Source of the DNA: Fasciolopsis buskii
Lineage: Eukaryota > Platyhelminthes > Trematoda > Plagiorchiida > Fasciolidae
Direction: 5' to 3'
Assembly (NCBI GenBank): GCA_008360955.1
Contig: LUCM01008249.1
Coordinates: 85,847-149,846, forward strand
DNA: 64,000 bases
Part shown: positions 1-13,010 of the stretch, in pieces
Layout: every line of letters starts with the position of its first letter
How positions within the stretch are numbered: position 1 is the stretch's first letter
Position numbers and translations under genes: made by a program
Notes under the pieces: generated by a model
Told to the model about the DNA's origin: nothing
Databases searched by the model: none
Seen by the model: the letters and a program-made list of their open reading frames with translations, nothing else

Positions 1-540
1 TTGAAAAAAATCAAATGCATCAGAAGTTTGCTACGAATAGACTGTGAGACAAATAGACTAAAAACTAGAGCCTGGTGTGGAAGTCTCTCTGACCGAACTG
101 TGGAATTGTCAGTTAGTCACGACGAAGTCAGTACGTCCCTGTGTGCACCGACTTAGAAATCATACGGCTCCAGCGCACTTCGAATTAATGATAAGGCTGT
201 CAGAGAATTAAGTATACGCGTGAAAGCCAAAAGGCCAACTTGACGAACACTACGAATTTCGGTACCATCCTAAATTCCGATAAAATTTTTGATCATTAAA
301 ATTATAAATTTTAAGTGTTTTGAGATCAAGCAATCTCAGTAAGAAAAGATGTTGGCGTCATGTCAATCATAAAACCGTCCACGAAAACAAAGTGGAATCC
401 AGAATCGTCATTGGATCCACTGAAGCTGTCAGCTAATGCTCTTAGCAAAAACCTGCTCTTAGTAGTGTGAAGCTCCTACGTCGGAAAACGATGAGTAAAT
501 CATATTTAATGACAGTCGCATGATGACAATACTGAGGACT

Positions 541-573
541 TTATATATATAGAGAGAGAGAGACAGAGAGAGA
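541..573. repeat. (TA)n(GA)n microsatellite
   Basis: A short TATATATA run passes into AGAGAGAG with one interruption. Confidence 0.9.
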
Positions 574-895
574 ATGATGTTCTTTCTCGTAGCTCAGGTT
601 CAACATGATGGCATTGGTTTGTTCGCTGAGCTGGGCAATTTGATTGCAAACGTTTCATCACCTATCGAGGTGACTTCGTCAGTGCTTTGATGTTGTGGCG
701 AACGTCTGGTCGCCGTCGTCCTCCTAAATTTGTCATCTAGTATTTCAGTCGTTGTTGATTGGCTGCTCTTGGTGAGGTGGTAGGCTAGAGATGTTGCCCC
801 GTTGCTTTCTTTACCTTCGTCTATTGTTGACATGTTGTGGGCTGAATCAGTGTCCGTTTCGACTAGCTTGTGTTGATTAGTCCTTCGATCGGATC

Positions 896-927
896 GATAT
901 ATATGTATGTATATATATGTATATATA
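896..927. repeat. TATATG/TA-rich simple repeat
   Basis: Alternating ATATAT and GTATGT units. Confidence 0.85.
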
Positions 928-1083
928 GAGTTGGGAAGGCGTACACCGAGTTAATACGTTTATCGTGACGTTTCGATTCAAACTAAGACTTGTTGTCAAA
1001 CGTGAATGAGTGATTCAATCATTCATCTAAATCAAAAATCCAAAAATCTAAAAATATGCAGCCTGAGCTGCAGATATTTTCAC

Positions 1084-1112
1084 TCATATATATATATATA
1101 TATATATATATA
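1084..1112. repeat. (TA)n microsatellite
   Basis: An uninterrupted AT alternation of about 28 bases. Confidence 0.92.
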
Positions 1113-1849
1113 GTATGTAGGCGAACAAATAAAGCCCGGAGACACAATACCCGCTTTACAGTTGCTGAGTTAGTCGGTTGTGTGTGTCCCTTACTCGTCT
1201 GTGCAATCATCGTTACAATTGGAGACTTAGTATTTTGCTATAGAGAATCTATTCGAGGACCACACTTGTGGGCTAGCCACGGCCAACTTATTGAACGAAA
1301 ATGTCACTAGCACAAGGCGATATATTTCTATCCATTTATGTCTGGATGGATGCATTATATTCGTTCACATTGTACTCTAGTGTATTGGATTTTTGCCCAC
1401 ACAAGAGCCCGCGTTTCAGTTAAAAAGGACGCATTCGTCACCTCATCAAAATACCGAATGAGAGCAAACGGGGCGAGTACTAAAACATTTAAAGACACGA
1501 GATTTCGTGTAGAAAGAACCAAGTATCCAATGTTCTGATAACGGGAACTGATGCAGCTGACCCCAGTTGATTATATGAAATTTCATGGAACACTCCTCGA
1601 GTGTTTCCTTCTCGTTGAGCACGCATTGTTGCGGCTTACTTTTTAATAAGTGTTCCGCAGCAGAGAGAACATAAAATGCCAGATTAAAGTAGAAGCATGT
1701 TTTCAGTTAAGTCTGGATGATTTTTAAAATGCGCACTGGTCTTGAGGTTTCTTGAAATTCCGATCCCTTATCTTAAAGTTTCGATTGCAAATGTTTAATC
1801 ACCTCGTCAATGCATGTGTGGACTCGTAATGTTACTCTGTATTTATAGG

Positions 1850-2800
1850 TGTCAGCAGCCCTACTCTCAGGCCTCTTCAGCGACCTCGTCTTTGCAACTA
1901 GACGTTTGTTTCACTGCCTGGTTTTGTTGATTTGGTCTTTGACCCCAGAGGAGCGAGAGTTGTCTCCATTTGGAGTACATGAGCCTTTGACGATGTGGCT
2001 TCCGTTAGATTCACGATTGAGAATCCTCATAGCTCTTTATCTTCATCCGGCTGAACACGTGTTCCAGATAGATGTCTATTGGTCGAATGATTTGAAGTGT
2101 ATCAAGACTGCAGAAATGCATTTGCTTGCTCCTTGGTTGCTTGATTTAGACTTTCAGCCTCATCCAGTTTGGTCTAGTTTTCCCTCCTGGACGGATATGG
2201 AAGAATGTGGATTATGTATTGTTGTAGCCAGTTTGTGATCGTTCGTCCACGTGAATGCTTTCCTAGCAGCGTGACCAATGTAGCACTTGTACCAGTTTAC
2301 GCATCTGACTTTCTATACAACGTTTTTTCCTGCCCTCGGTTTTCAGTTGTTCTCTTGGTTACGGTACTAATATTCTCATAGTTTGTAACGGCCTACGGGA
2401 AACCATGATCCCCCGAGACTGGAGCGCTCTTGTGGTTTTATAAGATGTCCTTGATGTATGGCCGAGTGATTCTTCCGTTTGATTATTTTTTGCCCTGGAC
2501 GGTTTTTCTTGAACATCCATTCCACTGGAACATCTTGCAAAAGTGTAGTATGTAGAATAAGTGAAACTGTTAAAGGCCATTACAGTTGATTGTGTGAAAG
2601 TTCGTGAAGGAAACCTCGAAATGCTTCTGTCAAGTTGAACACGCATTGTTGCTGCCAATTTGAGGACAGCTTTTGCACACCAGTTAAGAGAAAGACTGAA
2701 GTGAATCGAAAATCCAAACCCAAAATAAGCACTGAGTTGATCAGAAAGGCTTCGTACGAATCCAGATCCTTTGGGCCAGAGTTGACCCAAATCACACACT
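1850..2800 (-). mobile_element. Penelope-like element fragment with GIY-YIG endonuclease remnant
   Basis: Minus-strand reading, broken by stops and frameshifts. From high to low coordinates: a stretch resembling the end of the reverse transcriptase region, then LGHTSRTSYKTTRALQSRGI and MVSRRPLQTMRILV, which match the segment preceding the endonuclease in GIY-YIG retroelements. Then CYIGHAARKAFTWTNDHKLA (about 2298-2235), a Y-I-G...H-K endonuclease core, then a degraded tail. The catalytic reverse transcriptase motifs are not visible. No terminal repeats or target duplication were found. Not functional. Confidence 0.55.
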
Positions 2801-2899
2801 CTCGACTGCGACTGTTGTTACGTACATGGTGACACCACAAGTTGATGAGGTCTGAAATCATAATACCGAATTCAGTCATTAACATCAAAGAAAAGATAC

Positions 2900-5800
2900 C
2901 GACTGCCGATATCCACTGGAATGATTCCTCCTCAAACCATGCAAATGAAGCTCACAAGAGCTGAGAGACACTCATATTTGGAGTTAGTTTATAAACCACG
3001 ACTTAACATACAACGCAAAATGATCCACGATTGATGGAACACATTCGTTCCAATGGCATTCCAGGGATGGCTGAACCTCATGATCGTCTGTTGTTGCAGG
3101 TGATTGTTTAATCAGGATTACGCGAGGCAGTATCGGAGTGTTTCACGTGACTTGCGCGCCAGTGCATTAAGAAAAATGACTTAACGACTACCGTCTCACT
3201 TACTCTGTTAAATGGAGCTGTCACACAACTGATAACCTGACAGTTTTCATTGGTGTCCTACTACGCCCACAGTACACCAGAAACCAGATAGCAGATGAGA
3301 CACTCAGACGATCAGTGTCTACGGCAAGCATTCATGTATTCATTAGTCTACAGTAAAAAATCCTGAAGTCCGCGTAAACTGCTTATTCCGTTGCGTAAAC
3401 CTACCGGAGTGACAGTTTAAAAATTCAGGCTTAGCTAACCATACAAGTAATGATGCAATAAAATGGAACCGCTACCATAAGTTTGAGTGTTCAACCCGAA
3501 AATAGCACTTGGTGTTTCACTACGACGAATTGAAATCCATCCAATTTCCAGTATGAATATTTCCGTGAGAAGGCAAGAAAATCACGAACGTGCTTCTTAA
3601 TACAGTAGATCAATCCGCGTTCGAAATCACCCTCAGGCAAGATGAAGATTTCAACTAGCGTAGCACTCCAGCCCCGAGTTGTAAATCTGTCAATAGTCAT
3701 TGGTTCCCTTTCTTGAGGTCGCTCTCGCGCTGTGTTGGTTCAACTTCAATTGTACCTCTCTCGAGCTAAGTCCTCCTTTGGTGTGCTTGAATTCTCTCCA
3801 TGTCATTTTTGCTGTTCGCTAATGTTTCCATGGTCCGTAACCAGGTATTTTTGCATAATCTCCGTCGTTGGGTAGTTGCTCTAACTTATTGTTACACATC
3901 CCTTTCATTCTTTGCGGCAACTATCCTCACTGCAGTAGAGAGTAGGATCACCTTCCTGCCCCCACTAATGAAAGTGTTGTAACCACGGATAGTTTTATTA
4001 ATCTAGAAATCCCCAATAAACATTTAAATTCTACGTATGTCGACGGAGAACTGTTTTTCAGTTAGTTACAACTATGTTGTTATAACAGGACCTTCTACAG
4101 GCAGTACGTCAGTTAGATGAGTGGCAAGAGGACTAGTGACCTTGGTCTGCACTCAACTCCCAACAAAATGGAGCGTTCTAGGTCAGCTTCTATCCGTTCT
4201 TTTGTAGTAAATGGTGGAACATGTTTGTTCTGAAAAAGCCCCTAACTGTTTTCAGCTCTCAGGAGGGGGAGAATGTTAGGTGGACCGCAGATGTGATTGA
4301 CCTTAGAAGATCTTCACTTTGCAGCCGAGATTACCGATCGAGGTTCTACTTAGGGATTCAGATGTGGTCAGCCCGCGCTAGGGGTATGGAAACACTGTCA
4401 CCTTCCGTAGCCGGGCTGTCACACTGCTCAACTATGTAGGGTGGTGTTCACGTATGCGTTCTCCCAACCACCTGCACATGCAGCCGATTGGCAATCCCCA
4501 TATGATTGAATATATGACGAAATAGACTGGTTAGCGTGCAAAAATGACTTGAAGGGCCGATGTTCTGACATTTATGCAGCTGATCTGTGTCAACGTGCTA
4601 TATCTGGATGGGATGAAGATAACCGTCAGCTCTCTCCACATGACCATCTTTGAGAGAGATTTCACATCCTTTTGTGTCACTCAGCTAGTCGACCAGAGAA
4701 ATTGCTTTCCATGGGATTACTTTGTGAGGTTCCAGCTGATCTTGCGCGTTTCTCTACTGTTTTGAGGCAAATAATTGAATTCCTTTCAAAAAGCAGAAAA
4801 TTTAACAAACCTTGAAAAAAAAAACGTAGTGTCCGCAACACTGACCGTTTTGTAGCGGACTAAAGAACCACAGCGTATTCACGTGACGTCAATAACAGAC
4901 TGAAAAGTGTACAACTGTTTATTTGAGTCTACACGCTTCGACGAGGTCAGGCGAATCCGGTGCTTCGCTGTCCCGGATGGACCTCGGTTAAAAATTTAAA
5001 TATCCAGGACGCGCCGACCTCAATGCGCACCTTCCAGTATTATCCTGTTCATCCGGTTGTGATTACCAATCTTCTCCTCAAGGATCGAATTGGCTGATCC
5101 CGTTAGCTTTCTGAATAGTCTGAGGTCACAAGGCGAGTCAGTATGATGTGACGAACACGTCAGAATTTCGTTAATGGCTGTCAAGGTAGTATATAGAGTC
5201 AAACAGTTCACAATAAATGAGGGTAAATGACTATTTACAGTACTAGAGGTTAGAATTCTGTCTGACGAAATTGAAAACTGACAGATTCGGCACGTTTTCA
5301 GGGTGACGAGTAAGCCAGAGAAGCTTGAGTTTCGCACAAGGTGGAGAACGCAACCAACTCTGTTACTTGGTCAATGCGACGCAAAAAATATGCTCAGAAC
5401 ACATCCTAGGAATTTGAATGAATTATCTCAACGGAGGTTTTGGAGATTATCCGGTATTGTCGATAAAACGTTCTGCGCAGCCAAACTTCACCTGTCGTTC
5501 ACATGAAAACCACTTTTGCATTAAGCTAACCACCCACTAGATTCGACATGCCGGTTCTGTATGTACTTAATTGTTTCTGTTGGATAACGTACACTGTCCG
5601 TAATACCAGATGCCTGTCAGAACGAGTTCTTTGGTGTCATTCCACTTGGTTAAAAATATAAACGAACAAAATTATTACGAGCGCTACGCGTTCTGTTCAG
5701 CTTCAGTTTCTAGAAGCATTAACTGGAAACAGAAAAAGAGATTAAGCAACAGTCAGAAGAATAAGTGCAAATTAATAAGTTGAATAACTATAGAAAAGGA

Positions 5801-6501
5801 GAGATTTCGAATCGAAGAAAGCCAGATCCCACGACATTGCGTTGCACCTCCTATTGTCTCTAAACCCCACTTGAACACTCTTGGAGACCTCAATCTGTCA
5901 CTAACTGCGCCTACATAGACCAAACCTCTTGATGGGTGGTCACCTAGACTCATCCTCCAGCTGGTAGTTACCTCACTGAACAATGAGGCAGGCGTCCTAC
6001 GGGCATGTACAAAACATGTTCCAAATACTTCAATCTATTGGCAATCAGCGGTAATTTTAAGGATTGAACTCTGGCACGCAGTAACTTACTCCTAACCTGT
6101 GAGTTACTGAGAAACTTCGTTTAACATGTTTCACTACTAACAGGAAAGCAACGATGTTCAAGCACCGAAAGTCTTTGAACATATGCTCTCAACAGCCATG
6201 TTTATGAGCTGCATAGCAGAACCGATCTTATTCGTGTTACATTTACTCCACCTTTGATCTCTAACCGGATGTCACACAGACACCACAGATGCCTGAAGTC
6301 GGTGAATGTCAGTCTCAGGCTGTAAACACTCCATTAAGCAATCCCCCACTGTGTGCAGAAAGCAGCTCGTGCGAACAGTGAAGCTCCTTTGAACTACGTG
6401 CCAGCCTGAAATCTTATCGATTCACTGACAGTTTTGGGTCAAGCACGTGAACCGCGTCCTCTCACCGGACAGTTTTCAGGCCATTACTAACTACACACTG
6501 G

Positions 6502-6533
<32 letters not shown>

Positions 6534-6947
6534 AGGACAGGATTTCATCCAGCAGAAGTGCAATTTATCATTCTCCCTCGTTTAATGTTAACCGTCTTTG
6601 ACTTTATGTATTGGCATCATTAAGAATAACTGGAAACTAGCTTGTTCCTATTTACCGTATGATTGATTCCTCAGTTATTCCCTTAGCTTGTAGTAATATC
6701 ATGTTGTGATGCAACGAATGGTTCCATGCATCGGAGATTTCCTCCGTTAGTCAGGAGGGTGACTGTAGACTGGAATCTGCGATATGTTAACGTGAGAGGA
6801 GATGGCGCTCCCGAACACAAAGTTTCCATGCGAACCCATTCGATCGACATTGGGTCACATGCAATAGTTACATTCTCCAAAAGAATCCTAAAACGACCTC
6901 AGTGTTCTGACTTTTTCTCCATTACTTACTGCTATTACACAGGCCAC
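2900..6947. other. No gene recognised; repeat-like remnants
   Basis: No open frame resembles a known protein. A purine tract AGGAGGGGGAGAA at 4261-4273 followed by TGTTAGG could be the edge of a decayed LTR, but the other end was not found. A (TA)n run lies at 6502-6533. Confidence 0.5.
6502..6533. repeat. (TA)n microsatellite
   Basis: A TA alternation interrupted once by TT. Confidence 0.9.
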
Positions 6948-7211
6948 TATTATTATTATTACTATTATTATTATTATTGAATTGAACCATTTTCGTATGA
7001 TTTTGGAGTAAGGGACATGCATTGGTTTGGGCGGAGGCTGGAAGCCATGTCCTTTAAATAAGGAAGGGCTTGGAATCAATGCGTCATCTGCGGTAACGAG
7101 CTGGGCGACAGCGGATTGTTGTCTAACGCCAAAGTGAGCGGCAGATCTGGGATTCGAACGCCTGGCTATTTTTGTGAGGTAGACGCTTAATCCAACTGAC
7201 CATCGCCGATA
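6948..7211 (-). mobile_element. tRNA-derived SINE with (AAT)n tail
   Basis: Read on the minus strand, the element begins with a tRNA-like head (about 7211-7136) holding an A-box-like TGGTCAGTTGG and a B-box GTTCGAATCCC (7159-7149). A unique body follows, ending GAAAATGGTTCAATTCAATA, and a tail of AAT repeats closes it at 6948-6979. Head, body and short tandem tail in this order are the usual architecture of a SINE. The same 3' core, GAAAATGGTTCAA, recurs beside another tRNA-like head at 16953-17030. Confidence 0.65.
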
Positions 7212-7223
7212 ATTGCGATAAAA

Positions 7224-7310
7224 ATGAGCTGGTGGGCTGGTTTCAGAGGTTTACTGCACGAGTCAGTGACAACTCAGAATACTGGTTCGATACCCGTGTG
7301 GTTCGCCATA
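7224..7310 (+). mobile_element. Possible second tRNA-like head
   Basis: GGTTCGATACCCG resembles a B-box, with a loose A-box match about 50 bases before it. It lies just beyond the first SINE, head to head. No tail was seen, so this is weak. Confidence 0.25.
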
Positions 7311-9441
7311 AAATTCATTTTGAAAAAGCAAGATAACCTAAACTTCGGACGTCGTTTTCCTTTAGATGCAACCAAGTACCTTACACACAATCTCTGGATT
7401 ATCGACAAACTTCTCCCTCACATTCAGTCAGCACTAGAAAAAAAGGGTATTAGAACAACGAGAGTTTTCGCGGATTTTTCGCTCTCAGCTCCTGTTTCTG
7501 AGCCTTGTTGTAGGACCGGCCTTATTGTTGCTGTATAAAACTGACTTCTAGTCCATAATCCAATTTCAAGCCGATGCCAGAGAACAACTTTACCGGTACT
7601 GATCTCGGATGCGAGATAGCCATAACCGCGAACTGGGTTTCCCTCGTTTGTATACAGAAATTTGAAAGGAGATAAATTTCTCTTGTGTACTGTCCAATGA
7701 GAGACAGGACTAACATTTAACTGTTATTAAAAGTTATGAAGACACGCGGACTATTTGACCTTTGTTCGCAATAATGAGAATTGCACATCGACGGTCCCCG
7801 AACTTTGGCGCGAACTTGGGATGAAAGATTACCAGTCGAACATACCCTTAAAGCAAACCGGACAAGCTCTCATTTGGAAGTCTGCGGTGTGACGCATAAA
7901 GGTCGGTGGCCTACAAAATCTAGTGACGGCTATGTCATATTATGCTGATGCTAGACGAACCGTTATGAGCCTGCCCGGTTGGGTTAATGACTATCACCTT
8001 TGACTCAAAATTTTTCGTCGCAGGCTTGCATCGCAGTTCGGCTGGGATAAATGTGCGCTGCTGATTTATTCAAACATGGATGAAACCGTTACACAGTGCT
8101 GCATTGATTTCCTATTCACAAGTTGGACGCTAATTCCACATGGTAAATCGCGGCAAAATTTGCCCTTTCTCGCTCACCTATACTGCAACACAAATCCCTT
8201 CATGTGGCTATCATCTGTCGATTTGAGTTAGGAATCTTTTACTGTGCTACAACTCGTCTATTGCCCATTCGATTCACAGTTCGACTCAAGGTTGGTCTTA
8301 CCGAGTGGAGTGGGAGCATTAGGACCTCTCAGAAGACCTCTGATCTGACCAAGTTCAGTGACTACCGGTCTAGGTCAAAATGTTTGCGAGATATCTGAAT
8401 CTTCCAATTTCTAAACGGACTTATTTACGAAGAAAAATTAAGGCCTTTTATGTGTGCATGAATGTATGTATATATGCATCCGCTTGTCTTTACTGATTAC
8501 TTGGCATGTTTATTTCCCTAATCCCACTGGAGACGCAAATCGTGTAGAACTCCTAAGCCGAACTAAAATTGCAACGTGCCAGGAACTGATCACCAATATA
8601 CCTTAAACAAAGTGCGAGTAGTCAACAGAACACTACCTGAATCAGAAACACGTGTGTAGCGTACAGAAAATCCCAAAGATCTATAGTAAACAACTTCAGA
8701 CAGTTCAAGGGAATGTACAAAAAGTAACATTCACGTGTTGGTATCCGCCCCAGTTCTCTCTTCTAGATATCTGGCGAATCAGCCATGTTTTGAAATGTAA
8801 AAATGAGAAAACACTATGGGCGCGAGTCAATCAAACCCACCGATCTGATTTCAAATTCAGAAACAGTATCTGTATAATTTCTTGCTGATAAAGAATAGGG
8901 GATATGACCAACAACTATTTTAAGAATCATTAATCAACAAAGTCGGTCCTCAACGAAAACAAACTATAATTTTAACCATACTATCTTGTTGCGTTCATGG
9001 GAAATTCGACAAGAAAACATGTTCTGAATATCCCCGACTGTGTTTCACAACAGCTTAATGATTTCAAGTAACCGATGACGTTTAAATGACGGAACAACTT
9101 GACTGTACGAAATCGGATGACCACCGCTCTCTGTGATTTTCTACCTCGGGCTCATTTCCAGTGTCCCGGAAAAGCGCACTGACCGCAGACAGGAGACAGT
9201 TAACCCGAAGCAGATAATTACCAGTGTCCCGACCATAGTGAAAAGAATGTAAATCTCCAAGGCAAACTAACAAAAGAAAATTTTAAGAAATCTGCCAATT
9301 GCAGATCCTCAAATATTTGTACAGAACAACAGAATTGTCTATCATCCGTCAGATAAGAACTTATCCAGTAGACTCATTTGCTTTTTAATGCAAAACTATC
9401 CATAAATCAAGCAAATATAATTAATGAATTACCAGGCTGAA

Positions 9442-9475
9442 TTATATATATATATATGTATATATGTATATATAC
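9442..9475. repeat. TA/TATATG simple repeat
   Basis: An AT alternation with ATGTAT interruptions. Confidence 0.9.
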
Positions 9476-10650
9476 CATACTTCTTTTATAGTGAACAAGT
9501 TTATTTGTCTATAAAAGTAGTGTAGTTAAGGTACAATGTCTGATCAACAGAATAAACGACTTCAGAAGAACACCATAAAAAGTATCCTCACATGAACGAA
9601 AACAAGCAATGTTTCACAGATGTGGTTAATAATCTTTTGCGTTGAAGACGAAATGATAAGGAAGGGGGGAATTTGTAGGGTTCAGGCCCCGCATCAAATC
9701 TTCCACACTGTTCCTCCCTGTCGTCCGTTGTTTATCAAATCCACGATTCCTCGGCTTCCCAAACTGATGTACTGGGTAGCATTCTCACCGCAAGTATCTA
9801 GTCAATCAATGCAGCAGACACTAAGCTCTTGCAAAATTTTGGAATCCGATGAGCAGTAGTCCAGCCCACATGCTTCTTGATTAATTCGGATTAGAAGCCA
9901 AATGCTAGCTGGAAATTTAATCAAAGCTGGTGACCGAGAAATTCCCTTCGCACCCCTCTGCTCCCGTATACTCCTCGAAAGAAGACACGGAGTTGTGGCC
10001 TTAATAGATGGTGTTCACATCTGCCACGTCACAGTCCTTCTAAAGCAATCTTGTGGTGTTGTCTAGGGAGAACGCCCTCAATGCTACTGTTGCAGCTGCT
10101 TGCCCGAAGCCGCTTATTTGGTGAGCATGATCCCACCTGGTTTGTGGTTTGCCACCTAAATGACAGTCATCCCCTTATTGGCCACCCGCGGGACGCGCGG
10201 AATAGAATGAAGCTTTGTTTTTCGTTCATGGCAAAGGACCAGGGAAGGAATACACACAATTTTTCTTCTTTTTTCACCCTTATCCTACCTTCTTACCTTA
10301 GACTCTGCTCCTTCATGCCTCTCGGAACTCGTGGAGGCAATTTGTTTCATTCCTGTTCTAATGTTGTTATGGTTTCGTTGGGCATCTTGTCATGTCTTGG
10401 TGATCGCTACGTCTTCATTATTGCAATCTGCCTTGTGTCGTGGCATACTGCCTGACACAGTTTTCACGTTGGGTGTCCGAGTGTCACAGTAGCGTTAAAT
10501 CATCTAATTTATTTCAATTCGGAGACATTTGACAAAGGCTGACTCACATTCTCACGTGATATACGTGAAAATGGTGTTGCACTTGCTCCCCAAGTTGATG
10601 TAGAAATTGATGTTAGTAAGTAATAACCACTATGGCCATAGTGATTCGGG

Positions 10651-10687
<37 letters not shown>
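10651..10687. repeat. (GAT)n trinucleotide repeat
   Basis: Twelve TGA/GAT units in a row. Open frames through it give poly-Met or poly-His, which is not evidence of coding. Confidence 0.95.
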
Positions 10688-10688
<1 letters not shown>

Positions 10689-10979
10689 GTGACATTGAGG
10701 AGGATGAGCAGAAGAAGCAGGGGACGAACATTTTGCCAACAGGCCATTTACGAATCACAAGCTAACGATGTGGTAGTGCTCTTCTTTATGCGGTCAGTCT
10801 ATTTGTCAGTTAGATCTTTGTAATTGAATGAAACTAACTACTTTCCCTGGAACCAGAAAACTGGTGGTTCTCTTTAGGCGCGCATAGGCACGCGCGTGTG
10901 TCCGTCCCCTTTGTCACCATTTAATTGAATTTTGTTCACTCTTCCAAACAGAATACGAACGAGACTATTCGGCCAGTGA

Positions 10980-10980
10980 G

Positions 10981-11012
<32 letters not shown>
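10980..11012. repeat. (AAC)n trinucleotide repeat
   Basis: About ten AAC units. The opposite frame gives a poly-Cys artefact. Confidence 0.95.
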
Positions 11013-11926
11013 GAGTGAGAACTCACCAGTTTGTGTACTTCCCTCGTGTGCGTGTCAGATGTAGAGTGTGACAATATTTGCCCCTTGGACATGAAACACT
11101 CGGCCGGCCCTGTGGGAATGCTCGACAGCGCATTGGTCTGAAAGCAGGTACAACGTCTAGACCCACCCCTACACTGTATCCGGATAGTCAATCACCCAAG
11201 CACACTAACAAAGACACGAAACGAACTAATGAAGGAGGAGTAATGCTGTCTTGAGGACTCATCCACACTGTTGAGATGTGACGATATACGACATTTATTG
11301 ACGAGACATTTCGGTACTCATGTTTATCCCAGAACCTGATGATTAACTCACCTAATAAGGACAGCAATGGCTGACTAACACCGTCAACTGGCCTTACAGT
11401 TTGGAGGTTTCGGTAGCTTCATCCCTCTCCGCCCTTTCGGTTTCCTGTTCACGTAACGTACCGTTAATAAAGTAATTATTCACCGTTGACTGAGGTATTT
11501 TGATGGGACTGTAGGCGGCTAAACCATCGTGTGGACAACGAGAGGCGATGGTGGTGGACAAAAAAGAGGACGGGGAAATGAGTGCCACTCCGCCGTCACC
11601 CCACTTCGGCTTCAAAGTGAGCATGATAACTGGTGGATTAAAGGGCTACCTTTGGGAATTTATATCTCTGTTCGCGCTAAAAGAAATTTTCGTCCACAAG
11701 TGCCAGAAGAATTTGAGCATGATCAAAATCAATAGTGGTAAAGAATATAAATTGGATTCGGGTTGCGGTCGATTAAAACTCATAAGAACTCCACGTATTC
11801 ATTACTCGATAAAGTCATCAAGCGAATTTTTCTATAGATACTCCACTAGCGTTGAAAGTTAAGAAACCCATAATTTCAACTATCCAGTCGCAGCCACAAA
11901 CTTAATTATTGTACATATGTGATTAT

Positions 11927-12150
11927 GGTAAAGTAAAGTAAAGTACTCTGTTGCTGGCATTAAATTGTTGACAAAATTTATTTGTCATCCGATATCAGCA
12001 CCGATAGGAAACAACGGAAACAGCAGCCGTTTCAACCTTTTTCATAATCGACGGCACTGAATACATAAGTTCGGCTGAGCTGCGAGAAGAACTCGGGACG
12101 AACGACTGTAACTGTAACGCCTTAACCATTATATCACCGAGGAGCCTGCC
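11927..12150 (-). mobile_element. tRNA-derived SINE, family 2
   Basis: On the minus strand a tRNA-like head (about 12150-12085) has GGTTAAGGCGTTACAG and CGTTCGTCCCGAGTTC. A body follows and ends in TTTAC repeats (11927-11945), a short tandem tail. The head shares the sequence CGTTCGTCCCG with the copy at 27450-27523. Confidence 0.5.
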
Positions 12151-12349
12151 AATCGTTTACTGAATTTTATCACGTGTTGCCAGTGAATCCATCCTTCAGT
12201 GATTTGCAAGGATGCACTGTAATCCACGGCCACGATAGAGGACTTCTCTGTTGATCAGGTTCGAAACGTCATAATCTTAATTAGGCTACCGTCTAAACGA
12301 AAGTGCACATATAATTGGGAAGCGTGTTACACACTTAACGTGTACAACC

Positions 12350-13010
12350 CCGTCAATTGACGGGATTTACCCGAACCCGAATTACATTCTTGCAGTGAGA
12401 AGTTGAACAAAGAAGGCGAATTTTATTGTTTGGGGGCCGTATTTGACGTGGTAGTATTATTTGGAGTAAAGTGCTATCACGCAAGAAGAATTCTGAATTG
12501 GCATTTGCCAATCTGAGGCATTTGTAGCGTCGGCGTGACATCCGGTTATCGTTCAAAAGTCGGGTATATGCGACAGCAAAAGGTCATTGGCCGTTGAATA
12601 CGAAAGACGACACAAAACTTTTGTTGTCTGAATCCCTTTGTCCTCTGAGTTTTGGTAGATTGTGACAAAGAATGATACTAGTAATGCCGAAGTTAGACTT
12701 AAGGTGTTGGGTTATAGGACTCAGTCAATTGAACGGGCAATACATTTGAATAGGTTGAGATGGTTGTGACATAAATAATGCATGTCTAGATATGCATTCT
12801 CTTCTGAGGCAGGTAATGGGTGAAACACAGATAGAAGGGGATCAACCAAAGATATTCTAAAATGGTATGAAAAACTTAACTACTGGGTTTCTTCTAGTAG
12901 GTCGATTTAGATTATCGGGCTGGGGGTCACATGATCCCCCAACTCGGATCAATCTTTATTAACTGTAAGCTATATGGTTCGGTATCGCAGTCAGTGATGT
13001 TCTTGAATTG
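12350..13010 (+). mobile_element. LINE (non-LTR retrotransposon) ORF2 C-terminal remnant
   Basis: Three + frames together follow the C-terminal part of a non-LTR reverse transcriptase ORF: FANLRHL-RRRDIRLSFKSRVY (stop inside), then KGHWPLNTKDDTKLL matching the 'ETWPLR.ED.RRL' block, MPKLDLR, SIERAIHLNRLRW matching 'LNRLRWLGHVLR', and later MVRYRSQ matching the 'MA.NRSQWR' end. Stops and frameshifts are frequent, so it is a dead copy truncated at its 5' end. Confidence 0.7.

Larger units (their letters stand above)
1..1849. other. No gene recognised
   Basis: Contains three TA-type microsatellites. Near 1560-1700 a stretch shares GTTGARCACGCATTGTTGC with 2615-2650, so it is probably another scrap of the Penelope-like family. 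All open frames are short and unlike known proteins. Confidence 0.6.
7212..11926. other. No gene recognised; microsatellites only
   Basis: Open frames such as 10051-10455 show no resemblance to known proteins. Simple repeats at 9442, 10651 and 10981 are listed separately. Confidence 0.55.

Noticed and set aside
1849..2238. 129-codon + frame (MSAALLSGLFSD...)
   Set aside because: It is the antisense shadow of the Penelope-like endonuclease tail read on the minus strand.
10632..10823. Poly-Met or poly-His open frames
   Set aside because: They are artefacts of the (GAT)n repeat. The same applies to the poly-Cys frame at 10981 and the IYIY frames over TA runs.
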